Positions 10,640 through 22,885 of a DNA stretch of 64,000 nt are shown in pieces. The DNA lies in NCBI RefSeq assembly GCF_027887165.1, contig NC_077230.1, positions 327,344,415 to 327,408,414 on the forward strand, written 5' to 3'. Below the pieces are notes generated by a model. That model worked only from the letters and a program-made list of their open reading frames with translations, did not search any database and was not told where the DNA came from. Both the position numbers and the translations under genes were made by a program. How positions within the stretch are numbered: position 1 is the stretch's first letter; each line of letters begins with the position of its first letter. The DNA comes from Monodelphis domestica (lineage: Eukaryota; Chordata; Mammalia; Didelphimorphia; Didelphidae).

Positions 10640-11570
10640 GCATTGATAAAATAGGGACACTGAGTTCAATGATCTAGCCTTTCAAGATTATTTTGGAATT
10701 CTGACTGTCAATTAGTCTTTTAGCTATCCCTTACAGCTTTGCATCAGGAAAATTTGATAAGCCTCTCCACAGTACTTTTATCAAAGTCACTGATACAAAT
10801 GTTAAACAGAACAAGATCAAACATTGTCTCTTAGACTTTCCAGTGGAGATCTCCTTCACAGTTGTCAATCAAAATATTCTGAGTCCTGCTGTAGATCTAC
10901 CTAGTCCTAGCCTCCATCTCTCCAACTTTCCCATGAGAACAAATTTGGTGAGAGGTAACTAGGTAGCACAATGGATAGAGTGCCAAGCCTGGAGTCAGGA
11001 GACCCTGGGTTCAAATCTTACCTCAGACACTTTCTAGCTGTGTGACCCTGAGCAAGTCACTTAACCCCCATTGCCTAGCCCTTACCATTCTTCTGCCTTG
11101 GAACCAATATACAGTATTGATTCTAAGATGGAAGATAATGGTTTAAAAAAAAAGAATTTATACTAAGACAGAAGACAGAATTTATACAAAGACATTAAAA
11201 AAAATAATATGAGAGATCTTGTGAAGTGCTTCACTAAAGCCTAGGTAAACTTCATCTATACTATCCTTCTGTTCTACCAGTTGAAAAACCTTACCAAAAA
11301 AAGAAAGAAGATTATTCTGGCATGACCTATTCTTGATGACGCCATGCTGTCTGTCACTTTATAGCCACTTCCTCCTTTTCTAAAGGTTAATTAACAATTC
11401 CTTTAATAACATGCTTGGGAATTTTGCCAGGAACCAAAATCAAGCTCATTGACCTATAGTTTTCAGATACTACTGTCTACCCCCTTTTTAAAATCAAGAT
11501 GTTTGCTGTTCTTTTTGTCAGTGCTTCTGCTCAATGTGAACTTCTCAAGGGCATCTGGGTTCTGTTAAGA
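10640..11570. repeat. Ancient interspersed repeat split by a SINE
   Basis: The flanks of the SINE at 10951-11150 both belong to an old repeat: tttatcaaagtcactgatac on the left, and cattctggcatgacctattc, ttgatgacgccatgctgtct and caagctcattgacctatagt on the right. I have seen such text as a mammal-wide repeat but cannot fix the family name. Confidence 0.35.
10951..11150 (+). repeat. tRNA-derived SINE (WSINE1-like), plus strand
   Basis: Head ctaggtagcacaatggatag, B box gggttcaaatcttacctcag, block gtgtgaccctgagcaagtca, cattgcctagcccttaccat and tail ttggaaccaatatacagtat ending in an A run. Essentially complete. Confidence 0.92.
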
Positions 11571-12970
11571 TTAAAATTCTCTGGAGATAGCATCCTAATT
11601 CATAATTCTGTATTAAATAATGAAAACTAGGTTGGAGAAAGAGCACTTATCACATATGACTTTAGTAACCTCCTCCGAGAGCCTAGCCAGGAGCTTCAAA
11701 CCTACAAATATCTTTTCATTCTGGATTTTAAACTAAAAGCCCCCACTTCCTCCCACTGCTCCAATTAATAATTTTCATGATATTCCTTTCAAAAGTTCTC
11801 TCATTGGACAACTCCATCCTCATTCTGGGTAATAGGGGGTCTTACAGACATAGCTGCCACTTTTTTCTTCTACCCCACTATCTTAAATAACTTGTGTACA
11901 GACAGACAACAGACTTTGTTTGCATTCTTATTCAACCAGGGGGTGGGGTAAGAAGCCAAGTTGTAGTTCAACCTTAATATGAAGTCCTTTCACCTTTTTA
12001 AAGCCCAAAATTTGTCTTGGGGTGCCAAAGAAAAGGGTATAGGTTTCTGTTAAATTTTACCATCCTCCCTTACTGCTTCTCTAATTTGTATTCAGTATTA
12101 CCTTCCCATTAACCATTTTTGTTCAGTCCTTTCTAGTCCAAAGATCATTTTCCCTTGTCAACCTGAAAAAACACAGAACCACCAAAAGTAGTTACAAAAG
12201 AATAATCAGGACAAGGGAGATAATGCTCATATGGCAACCACACAGAGCCACTCAGCCCCAAGACTCTGGGAACACTGAGTCTGAGAAAAACACCAAAAAT
12301 GGGAATTTCCATTGAACTTAAAAACTTGGAGTTGTATTTATGCCTTATGGAGTATAACCAAAGATAAACAACTGACTGGTTTTGTAGGGACTTGGGGAAA
12401 GAGACTAAGGTATCTGGAAGCAGCAAAAATACGATAGAAAAACTAAGAAGACAAAAAAGAGTACTAAGACTTAACTCTATCCACCACTCCTATCTCCAGG
12501 ATATTCAATGGGTACTTGAGGGTTTATTGTTCATCACAACAAAGGTCAGTTTCAGGGTTTTGTGAGGGCAAGTTCCCATGGGACAAAGGCAAATTTAGGG
12601 TTTCCTAAAACAAGGTTGTCACCTTAGTAAAGAAAATGGAAGAAAAATAAAAGCAGCTCTTTCTTTTCTCCATTGTCTATTACTAACATCACATCTTCTC
12701 CAAGTAGTATCTCAGTGATCCTCCCCTTTTCCCTAATATTGTTTTTTTAAGCCATCTTGTGCTTATTTCACTAATATCAGCTCATTTTGGACTTTAGCAA
12801 TCCAGCCACTATAGTTACAGGATTATGTAATGTTTTTGTATGTCTTTTGTTTAGTTGCCTTGCTGTCCATCTTTTGTACATGTGTGTGTTTCTGTAATTT
12901 CATTGGTATAGGAATTCTCAGTGAGAAAACTCAATCTACCAGTATAGATTAACAACTCCTCTTGAATTTA
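11570..12970. other. No gene recognised
   Basis: Unremarkable intergenic DNA. The 12145-12426 minus frame has no domain or splice support. I see no repeat I can name with confidence. Confidence 0.45.
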
Positions 12971-12974
12971 ATAA

Positions 12975-13060
12975 TTTTAAAGTTACTTGGGGCATTAAGA
13001 AATTAAGTGGCTTGCCCAGGAGCTCCTAGGTAAGATGTCAGATTGGGACTCAACCCTGTT
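12975..13060 (-). repeat. MIR fragment, minus strand
   Basis: attaagtggcttgcccagga followed by agatgtcagattgggactca is the reverse MIR core plus B-box region. Short and diverged. Confidence 0.4.
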
Positions 13061-13479
13061 TTTTTCCTACTTTAAATTAGCAATCAGTTTTCTCTCTCAC
13101 ATTACCTCTCTGATCCATATCTTTTAAAAGTCTAAGCTAGTTTGTGAGTTCCCTATTCATACACAGTGTTCTCTTTAGCAATTATCCTTTTCTTCCTCCA
13201 CTTCAGAATTTAATTCCTGGGAGATTTCCATTCCTCCAGAGCTTGGTTTCTCTGTAGAAGTTTAGCCTGAGGAAATTTTAGGGGTTTTTTTAAGCCTTCA
13301 GAAGTCTGTTCTCCCCAAATTATAATTTTCCTGACTTTTCTCTGTTTCTTCATAAATTCAAAAATGGACGAGGAATTCTCACCTAAGATATTCATCATTT
13401 TCACACCCCTTTAAGAAACCTGGTTTGTGAGAATTAGATCCAGAATAGAATTATTATCTAGCTGGTTCCTCTACCTTTT

Positions 13480-15852
13480 ATTATTTTAGGGGGGAAAAGT
13501 GTATCTCTTGTAAACAGCATTATTGGATTCTGGTTTCCAATCCATTCTGTTATCCACTTTTGTTTTATGAGTAATTTCATTGCATTTATATTCAGTTATA
13601 ATTAATAGCTATGTATTTCCCTCTAACCTATTCTCTTCTAAATGTCCCTTTTTACCCTGTCCCCTCCTCAAAAATCCTTTTAGCTTTTGTTCACTATCTC
13701 CCTTAATCTATCCTCCCTTCCCTTTATACTTTCTTATTGGGTAAGATGAATTTTTATACTTATCTGCATATGTATGTATTCATACACATATATATTTCCC
13801 CCTCTTTTCACCAATTCAAATGAGAGTAAGTTTCATTCATTGCTTCTTTCTCCCTAACTTTTCTCTCAGTTGTAAAAATTCTTCCTTACACATCTTTTAT
13901 ATGAGACAGTTTTCCCCATTAATTCTCTTTTGCACCTTCCCTCTTCTCCCAGGGCATCTCTCTTTCTTGCCCCTATATTTTTTATTAGATCATCTTAACA
14001 TGATCAACTCACACCCTTGCCCTGTGTCTATGGAGACTGCCCTAATAATGATTACATTCTTAGAACTATATGTAACATCTTCTAATATAGAAATGTATAC
14101 ACTTTGACCTTATTAAGTTCCTTTTGATTTTCTCTTTCATATTTACCTTTTTGTACTTCTCTTAGAGTCTGGTGTTTAAAAGTCAAATATTCTATCCAAT
14201 CTTTTTTATCAAGGATGCTTAAAATCCTTCTATTTTATTAAATATCCATTTCTCCCCCATAGATACCTATTTTTTTCCAAATAGGTTATTTTTTATTATA
14301 ATCCTAGCTCCTTTACTTCTGTAACATAATTTTCCAAGTGTTCCTCTCCTTTATAAAGGCAAGATGTTAAATCTTGCATAATTATCCTTGGGACACCATG
14401 ATATATAAAATATTGCATTCTGAATACTTGAAGTATATTCTCCTTTACTTGGAAGTTCTGGAATTTGGCTATATTCCTAGGAATTTTTATTTGGAAAACT
14501 CTTTCAAGAAGTAATCAGTGAATTTTTTTCCTCTTGTTTACACTCTGGTTCTATGATATTTGGACAGCTTTCTTTGCAATCTTTTGAAATATTATGTCTA
14601 CATTCTCTTTTGAATTATGGAATTTCAAGTAGTCCAACAATTCTTCAGTTATCATTCTTCAATCTATTTTCCAGGACACTTATTTTCTCCAATGAGATTT
14701 CACATTTTCTTCTTTTTTTTCATTCTTTCTATTTTTACTTTATTTTATTCTCTCTTGATGTCTTATAAAATTATTAGCTTCCACTTGGCCACTTCTTATT
14801 TTTAAGAAATTGTTTTCTTCAATGAGGTTTTATATCTCTTTTGTCAATTTATTCATGCTCTTTTCATAGTCTTCCTACATTGTTCTCATTTCTTTCTCCA
14901 ATTTATGCTCTATACTGGTATTATTTTATTTTTAAAATCATTTTTCTGCTTTTTGTCTCTTTTTAAATCTTTTCTAGGAATTCTTGGGCTTGTGTCCAAA
15001 CTTCATTTTTCTTCATAGGCTTTGCTTTTGAGTCATTGTCTTCTTTTGAGTATGTCTTAAACTTTTCTGCCTCTATAGAAACTTCTTCTGATCAGGAATT
15101 TTTTTCTTCTCATTTTTCTAGCCTATTTTTTTAAACCCTTACTTTCTATCTTAGAAGGCAGAAGAATGGTAAGACCTAGGCAATGGGGGTTAAGTGACTT
15201 GCCCAGTGTCACACAGCTAGGAAGTGTCTGAGGCCAGATTTGAACCTAGGACCTCCTGGCTCTCAATCCATTTAGCCACCCAGCTGCCCCCTCTAACCTA
15301 CTTCTTAACTTTGTATATTATGTTAGATCTGAGCTCTGCTGATTTTTAGGGGATTCAGGGTAAAAGAAAGGAGGTGGCTATCCTGAGCTTCTGTGGGTCT
15401 ATAGCTTTCCGATGCTTCCAAATTGAGATGATCCAGGGAGAATTCTGGTCACAATCGTTCTTATGTACACTTTGGACCTTACCCAGGTAGAGCCTTTGTT
15501 TTCTCACTACTCTAGGCTGTAACATTTCCCCTCCAACCAGAAACTACAACTGGGAATTGTGTAATGGGTGAAGAAGCTGACAAATGAACTTTGTTGCTTT
15601 GCCTAGGACTACTATGGGTGTCTTACTATCTTACTGAAAAAGTGTTTAGTCCTTTTATCATCCTTAAGTCCTGGGCATTCTTGATGCCATCACTGCCGCT
15701 GACACTGATGCGGCTGCCACAATGAATGCTGTGGCCTCCTCCAGGCCTCACAACCAGTGCTATTTCCCCCACTCTTGTTCCCAGTCAACCCACACTCCAG
15801 GGCCCACAGGCAGATCTCCCTTTCAGTTCTCCTAAGATGTACTGGGCTCGAA
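13480..15852 (-). mobile_element. L1 LINE relic, minus strand, with 5' UTR
   Basis: The plus strand reads as antisense L1. tctcttgtaaacagcattat at about 13504 matches the widely conserved L1 region around the ORF junction. 14600-15120 is an antisense coiled-coil ORF1-like stretch (Lys/Glu-rich on minus, stop-broken). 15295-15850 is a G/C-richer, CpG-bearing 5' UTR-like region (tgccgctgacactgatgcgg). A SINE interrupts it at 15125-15291. No intact ORF remains; ORF2 is absent or truncated to the left. Confidence 0.65.
15125..15291 (-). repeat. tRNA-derived SINE inserted in L1
   Basis: tttttttaaacccttacttt, ggcagaagaatggtaagacc, caatgggggttaagtgactt, tgcccagtgtcacacagcta and head ccatttagccacccagctgccccc. 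About 30 bp of the tail-proximal part (the ggtTCCAAGG region) is missing. Being inside the L1 relic, it is younger than that L1. Confidence 0.92.
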
Positions 15853-15929
15853 AAAAAAAAAAGAAACATTGTTATTTTTATTTTATTTTGTTTATCCCAC
15901 TCAAAATTTGATTGGAGGCATTAAAAAAA

Positions 15930-17130
15930 AAAGGTATTTAGAAGCTTGAGCTGGGAGAACTCAGCAGAAATATTCAATTCCCTCTCCCCTCTTGTCTCCC
16001 CGCATTAGTTTCTCTATGTTTTGAAATAGGAAATAATTAAGCCAAACTTGGTAACTATATCTAGACAGTTCCCTCCCTTTCTTCCTTATTTTTAGTTTAA
16101 AGAATTTTATATTGGATATTCAAGATTCTATGGAAATATATTTTTACTATACATAGATATTTAAGGAAAGAAAGGTTGAATGTCACATGTCATGAGGTTT
16201 TGCAGCAAAGGACTTTTGTTGTGTGGTGTGAAAGGAGGCAGAATAGACATCTCTGTCCACTCCTCCCACCCCTTCTCCAAGAAAGACTTTCATTCCTTCC
16301 AGGAGGAGAAGCAGGAGTTTGGGGCCAGAGGCTACCATTCTCATCTCCTCAGAGAGAAAGGGAGCATCAGGCTAAAAGCATATCCATCCCCCTTAAACTG
16401 TTTACCTCAGAGATATGAACAGGTTATCCCTACCTTTTAATTTGCCATTTGTGGGGTAAGGAGCACCCCCAAGTTCTATATCAAAGACTTGGTCTCTTCG
16501 CCATCTAATACCAGTTTCACGATGAATACACAGAGCAAATAGCAAAGAAGTCTTATTTATCCAAATCATAGCAAAAAGAAATTAGAGAAGGTACATAGGG
16601 GAGAACAGATACCAGGCAATACAGAGTGAAGGAGCTTTCTCTGGGAGTAAGGGAATACAGCTCAACCCAGAGAGAGGGTTCTGGATCCTGCCTAATGGAA
16701 ATTCCCTGAAATCTCTGCGTAGCAAGCTGGGAACTGTCAGCTTCTCTTGTTTCTTCTCAGGATCTTTTCCTTCAGAAAGCTGAAGTGGGATTGGCCTCTT
16801 CCATCTTCTCTCTCAAAGTTACAAACTGACTTAATGCTATTCTTGAAGATTTTCAAATGGAGAGCACTGAAAGGGAAGCAAAGCCAATTCTAGCCTCCAA
16901 AAGAGGACTAATGAAGGCTGGAGCTGCCTCACTTCTTTCTCAACAATTCTGCTCAACCTCTCCTACAGGGTAGGGCATTCCTCTCCACCGATATCAATGG
17001 GCTTCAGAACAGACATACACATATGACCACCCTATATATGACTACACTTTCTAAGATTTCTTAGTCATGAAAAGAAAACCACAACTAGAGTAAGAAACTG
17101 TGAGAACACAATTTACATGGCAAGGATGAG
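15930..17130. other. Unrecognised, possible LTR fragment 16500-17000
   Basis: On the minus strand 16590-16480 reads a ggataaataagacttctttg stretch followed about 45 nt later by TGGCGAAGAGACC. This is reminiscent of a retroviral polyadenylation signal with U5 and a TGGCG primer-site start. No coding or second LTR is seen. The small plus frames at 16176-16440 overlap in two phases and are unlikely to be real. Confidence 0.3.
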
Positions 17131-17430
17131 AAAAGAAGGCAAGCCTCGGTAGCCCTTTTGGAGCTATCTTCAAATATTTGAAGGGTTGGCATGTTTAAGA
17201 GATAGTATAATTGATCTTCCTGATCCCAGAAGACAGAATTAGAAACAATGAATAGAAGATGGAAAGAAAAACATCTTAATAAGTTTAAGCAACTCCTTCA
17301 AGAGGTAGTCAGTTTCCCCTCCCTGAATGACCATTTGTGGAGTATACTGTAGAGGAAATTATTATTCCAGGGTTAGTGGGACTACTGTAGACCCCGAGGT
17401 CTCTGCTAACTCTAAGAATCTGGGAAATTA
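17130..17430. repeat. Ancient CR1/L3-like repeat
   Basis: gagctatcttcaaatatttg with agggttggcatgtttaagag and a later ccagggttagtgggactact segment matches the same old repeat type as 9950-10500. Diverged. Confidence 0.4.
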
Positions 17431-18870
17431 TCTTACCCCAAATACTTCAATGATCAAAGGTTCACCCTGTATTTCTAAGCACCCTCTATCATCAGCACTA
17501 ACTGGTGTTACTTTGGTAGGAATGGGCAAGGAAGGACATAAAGATAATCTCATCCTATTTTCTAATTTGAGCTCAGATGATTTCATTTACTAAAAAGCTG
17601 TCCCTGGACTGCTGCTCAGAATATTTGGACTCACTGGAAATTAATACCAAAACATAGGTTAAAGACTGAGTGAGATTGTACCCAATTCCATTAAATTCAC
17701 TTCAGTCCCCTTCCTTCAGACCCCACTGCTTTTCTTTGAGCTAAGGGAAAGCCTGGGCACACTACAGGCTTCCTAGATCAAAGCAGGCATATTCATGGTT
17801 TTAGGGTTCAGGGGTGGATGAAGCCTTTAAGGAAAAGGCTTAGATGTATTTGATATACAGCAGTAAGAACAAGATTCTGCTCAGGCAGACAAAATACCCT
17901 AGTTCTGAAAACTTCCCTTTGGTGAAACTTTCCATTTCAAAGAGGAGGTTAAGGGAAAAAAAAAAAGTTTAGAGGCCATTGTCTTTCAGAATGCAAAACT
18001 ACCTCCATTCAAATGGCTTCCAGGGAATATCAATCATTAGTTCCACACATTTAGCTAAAAGTTTCAAAATAACAAACAAACAAACAAAAAAGTATTGCTA
18101 ACACTGTAGAGCCCGGTAAGAAGAACCTCTCCTCACCAATTTCTTTTTTTATTGTTTGAATTGTAAGAACACTTAAAATTTCAGCTTGAGTTCTCAGTTA
18201 ACTCTTTATCCTTCTAAGGAAGATGATCAAAATGGATAATGACTAGATACTGGTGTGAACCTTGAGATAGTGTAATCCTATTGGCCCTTCCAGCTGAAGC
18301 ACTGAGGGAGAAAGAGGCTGGATGTGGCAGGTAAATCAAACCATCACATTCCCAGAGTCCAATAAGGATATTCCAAGAGCCTTAGGAATAGCAGTGCCCT
18401 CCACACTATCAATCCTATTTCCCCCCTTTAGCTGCACAGACTTTTTTGAAGGGAACAAACATTGGAGAAGAGGACCACCTTCATCAACATCACCAATTCT
18501 AAGTGCTGACCAACTGATACCAACAGACAGACAGGCACAAGAACTTCTATCATGGTAGCACCTCCCCACACCTCCAAGGAGAAGCCCCCCCCAACCCTAC
18601 TCTATCAGTCATTCTTTAAGCCTGTGCTTCATAGCTATGGGGGAGGGTGGGGAGGGAGGATCAATCCCCACCCCACCTCCAGATGTTTCCTGGCAGCTAT
18701 TACTAAGAAATTTCTTACCATCACAACCTTTGACATCATCAAATGGTTTCACATCAAAAATGCACATTATTTTATCAATGAAAATAATATTAAAGAATAT
18801 TACATCTGTTTTGCAATTAGACTCTAAGGACCACAGTCTTCCCATATTTGAAGCTAAAATCTGCTATATA
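17430..18870. other. No gene recognised
   Basis: Intergenic. Overlapping open frames at 18322-18876 occur on both strands, including a G-rich patch at 18637-18660, without domains. I do not support a gene. Confidence 0.45.
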
Positions 18871-18970
18871 TGTTAGTTCCCCCTTTAGAATGTGAATGTC
18901 TTGAGATACAGAGACTTTTGTATTGGTTTCCCCAACACAGAGCAACCACTCTATACATTTTTTTCAGTCA
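18870..18970 (+). repeat. L2 LINE 3' end fragment
   Basis: ccctttagaatgtgaatgtc, ttgagatacagagacttttg and a tttccccaacacagagcaac segment follow the L2 3' terminal consensus order in sense. Confidence 0.5.
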
Positions 18971-19692
18971 TTCATTTATCTATGCATTCATTGTGAATAT
19001 GATTGAAGACAACCTAGGGTAACCTTTAGCAGTTAAATAAGCAGTTGTTTTTTACAAACTAAAATTTAAAAATCTTGTGGCATTGTTCTTTAAAAACAAC
19101 CACCACCAAAAACTTTTGACCAGAATGAATAGAGGGATTCTATATGGTCCTAAGAAAGGCAAAAACTTGCTAGCAGTTAAGAATGTGCACTGAGTCTTTA
19201 TGGGGCTCTGTGGGAAGGTGATGGTTGGATTTGCATGCTACAGGCTGCCTCCTGTCTCCCCCTCAGAGTGTTTTACTGTTTCATCTATAAGGGTCAATAG
19301 GATTGCACTAACTCAAGGTTTACACAAAAGTTGGTTTGAGTGCTTGGTTTCCCATCACTGAAAAACCTGAAAGCAGAAAAGAACAGGGGAAATCTGGGAA
19401 GGCTGTAGGTAGCAAGGGGAGAAAGTCAATAAGTAATAGTTGAAGATTAGCTAGCAGAAAGGTGATCAAAATAACAAGTCCTTAGAGCAGAGCAAGGGGA
19501 TCAGAGTAAGAACAGAAGAAAAGGGATTGCTTGACAAGGAAGAGGTCTATCTCTTCAACTAGAGACAGAAAAGCCAAAAAAAAAAGGGGGGGGGGGAATA
19601 GTGCACAATGTAATGGGATTTTGAACTGTAGAAAAAGAAAGATGAGGAAACAGATGATAGAGAATCTCTGTTTTCCCAGGGAGGCTTCAGGC

Positions 19693-19790
19693 TGTATAAA
19701 TGGAAATTTTGAGCCTTTAGACTTCATCCCCTAGAAGTCCCATAGTATTTTCCAAAATTCCATTTTCCTTGTCCCATATTCTACCAAGTA
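19693..19790 (+). repeat. LTR 5'-end fragment
   Basis: Begins TGTATAAATGG. About 75 bp (tttagacttcatcccctaga and on through ccaaaattccattttcct) is nearly identical to 20507-20585 and related to the start of the LTR at 45445. I infer an ERV LTR start. Downstream identity is lost. Confidence 0.45.
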
Positions 19791-20506
19791 TCTCAAATTT
19801 GGATTCTACCTGACTTCTATAATCTAGTCCCTTTTCTGTCTTTCATGGTGTGGTAAACTTTCTGTAGTCCTGGCTACTGATTGGGTAAATGCATAATTGC
19901 TTAAATCATTTTAATTGGGCCCTGATTCAAAGACCTGTTATAGATTTGTTTTTCCTTTACTTAGATTTTTTTAGACATAAGACTTTTACATTTTGTATTA
20001 TATACACAAGTTGTTTTTCTCTTTTATTTGGATTTTTTCATGTTTTTTATTTTCTTTTGCAAATTGATTCATATACCTCATAACTCAGCCATGCATCCCT
20101 GAGTGATCCCTGTGTTTGTTATTATTCACCTCAGGGGGGCCAAATTATTGTTGTGAACTTTGATTTAAATTTGATCAATTTTAGGATAAGAAACTTGCTA
20201 CCCCCCAGAGTCTAGAATGTCCCATGAAGGCACCATGAAGATGCCTGCAGAGACCACAGGCTGTATCAGAAGATCCAGAGTGAACTTTGGGATGTGAATT
20301 GAACTATGGGAGGTTGAAATGCCTTTGTTTTGAATGTATACTATTATGCCAAAGGGGACTGCCCCCAAATTGGCTTTTTCTCAACCTAGCAATCTTTGGT
20401 TTTGTTCTCTTTTCCTTTTATCCACAAATTATTGTAATTTTAAAGTTGATTATGTTTCCATGATCCTTTTGGGGAAACTGGTTTCCCAATAGGATCACAG
20501 GGGAAT

Positions 20507-20760
20507 ATATATAAATGGAGATTTTGAGCCTTTGGACTTCATCCCCCAGAAGTCCCTTAGTATTTCCCCAAATTCCATTTTCCTGCATCCCCACATTTTG
20601 CATGATTGTATTTAAGTAGCTATAACTCCTCCCTCTTCCTCTCTTGGACCTTCTACCCAGCTGAAGTCAGGTAGTTCTTTTGTTTTAGTTATTATTAATG
20701 AAAATTTATAAAATATAATATTTAGTTATTGATTGTTAATTTTAAAACCTACAAAGTAGA
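20507..20760 (+). repeat. LTR fragment, plus strand
   Basis: Shares its first 75-80 bp with 19693-19770 (tttggacttcatcccccaga). It continues with a pyrimidine-rich segment and a T/A-rich stretch (aaatttataaaatataatat) where the polyadenylation region of related LTRs lies. The two copies are about 815 bp apart in the same orientation. Confidence 0.45.
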
Positions 20761-21665
20761 GTAGATGTGAGAAGAAAAAGTCTTGAACAGATGTTGTTGG
20801 GAGTTCTGTAAACAGACAATCATAAATGGTGACAGGTCAATGGGGAAAGGAGGTTGAAAGTAGAAGATAGTATATGATTGAACTAGTTAGTGATAGGGTG
20901 AGAACTAAAGCCTAAAAGAGTATTGATGGACCTGGGCAACAGGGATCTGGGAGTGACTGGAAGTAGCCATGTGTATGAATAATAGCTTTAGAAAGAGTGA
21001 GGCCTAAAAAGAGATGGAAGAAAAGGAAGTTGTGGTCAAGCACCCAAATTTTAGAGATTGGTATCAAATAGGTAGTAGTATTGTGGGTGATAATTAGATC
21101 ATGGACCTGACAATTCTGGTGTATAGCTAGCTGATCAGTAATACTGAATTTGCAGTTGGAAAACTGAGATGCTCAGATGTTTGAAGGGATATTATCATGT
21201 AGATCAAGGGTAATGGTTGGGGTAGAGAAGATACCCATAAAGTAGACTCTAGGAGTCTTAACAAAAGAGGGAGAAGGGCCAAAGGACTGGTGGAAGACTA
21301 CCAGTACCTGGATAGGGTCATATAGATTGCTGTAGTTAGTCCCAAAGAAAGAGAAGTTGCTCAATGAAGGCAGCAGAGGGTTTTGAAGTGACCATGATGA
21401 AGTGAGGAGTGTGCCTATCCCTCTTCCTGGCTCAGGGCATCTTGAGACAAGGGAGAAGGTAATTCTAATCCAGGGATGCAGGCTCTTCAGGAAAGCCAGA
21501 TTTCTGATAGTGCAACAAGATGAAAAGTTTGCATTTAAGAGGAAGAGGTCTGTGATAAAGGATGTCTTTAATAAAAGTGGGGGTTCTCCAGGAAGGGAGA
21601 ACAAAAAGGAAGAAGTAAAAGGAAAGTGGTTGGCATATATGATTCAAAGAGTGCCTTTAGTTTAC
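20760..21665 (-). repeat. CR1/L2-group LINE relic (endonuclease region), minus strand
   Basis: A 143-codon minus frame (21604-21173) is rich in Leu/Ser/Pro. It contains a KTSFITDLFL-like N-terminal block, a GRGIGTLL block and a PSLSNFSFFG/QVLVVFH block, which resemble the apurinic endonuclease region of CR1/L2/L3 LINEs. The catalytic Glu and Asp motifs are not intact, and stops bound the frame. It is a decayed relic, not a gene. Confidence 0.5.
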
Positions 21666-21684
21666 CTGTTGGTTTACTAGTAGC

Positions 21685-21815
21685 ATCAGTCAAGTATTTA
21701 CTAAGTACCACTATGTGTCAGGCATTTTAGCTCCACTATAAGGACCCTAAGTAAATGAGAAAATGGCCTCTGCCCCCAAAGAGCTTGTATGTTGTTGGGA
21801 AAATCATTAAGGAGC
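21685..21815 (+). repeat. Ancient repeat fragment ('tactatgtgtcaggcatt' type)
   Basis: agtatttactaagtaccact, tatgtgtcaggcattttagc and gcccccaaagagcttgtatg are the start of an old mammal-wide repeat. The same start is seen at 23950-24060. Confidence 0.45.
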
Positions 21816-22284
21816 ATAAAGGAAAACTTTGTTCTGTTAGTGTGGCTAGCTTATTGATTCCAAAAACTGGAGAGCAACCTAAGGGAAAAGAATAGTTCAA
21901 GTCCCCCACAAAATAAAGTATTTTGGCTAATCCTACTGTTTTTCACTTATGGATAGGCATTTGAAAGTCTTTGTAAATGGCATAGTTAGTTGACTAAATT
22001 ACTTATTGAGCTTATAGACACATGCTTAAAAGAAATTATAGACAGGAAAGCCCCCTCTGAGAAAAAGGATTCCTGCATTGATTTGCAGAGATAATAAGCC
22101 CTAGGGCGGAGAGTCCCTAACTTCATGTAAAACTGAAATAATATTCTTATTCTACATAACTTCAGTTCACTTTAAACATTATCTACGCACCCATACCTAC
22201 AGACCCATTCTGTAGAGCATGAGATCTTCCTAGTGATTCTAAAATTACTGAATGAATCATGTTGTGCAGTAAAAAACCAACCAA

Positions 22285-22480
22285 CCAAACAAACAAAAAC
22301 CCCACTGATTTTGGTGTCAGGATACCAGGGTTGAAGTCCTGGCTTTTGTCCCTTATTATCTATGTGACCTTAGATAAGACCCTTACCCCTTCCTGGCGTT
22401 AATTTCTTCATCTTTAAAATGAAAAAAAAAAACTGGACTAGAGGACTTCTAAGGTTTAAACCCAACATATAATCCATCAT
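22285..22480 (+). repeat. MIR-like SINE, plus strand
   Basis: gataccagggttgaagtcct (B box), tctatgtgaccttagataag, cgttaatttcttcatcttta and tggactagaggacttctaag are in sense order. Confidence 0.6.
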
Positions 22481-22885
22481 TCTTTCTTCTAGTTTTTAAT
22501 GAAGAAGCATTGCTTCTCTTTACTAAGGCCAGCCCCTCCACTTGTGATCTTGTGGTCTTGATCCTGCCCTCTCCTTTCTCAAAGAGATCATCAGTCCCCT
22601 GTATGATTCCTTCTTTCTCTCACCCTCAAACTCTTCTTATTTACTGTCACTTTTTCTAAGTCTACAAAATACCCAGGCTTTCTAATCCTTAAAAGACCTT
22701 TAGTTGATTCTAGCATCCTTTCTTTCTGTTACTCTATATTTTCTCTCTTTCACAGATACATTTTTGGAAAAGGTCATCGATACATGGCAGTCATTCAACA
22801 AGCATTTTATGAAGCTTCAGCTATGATACTCTACTAAACATTGGGGATATAAAGAAAAGCCCAAAAATCCACTCAGGTCCTGAGC
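22480..22885. other. No gene recognised
   Basis: Pyrimidine-rich intergenic DNA. Nothing supported. Confidence 0.45.
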
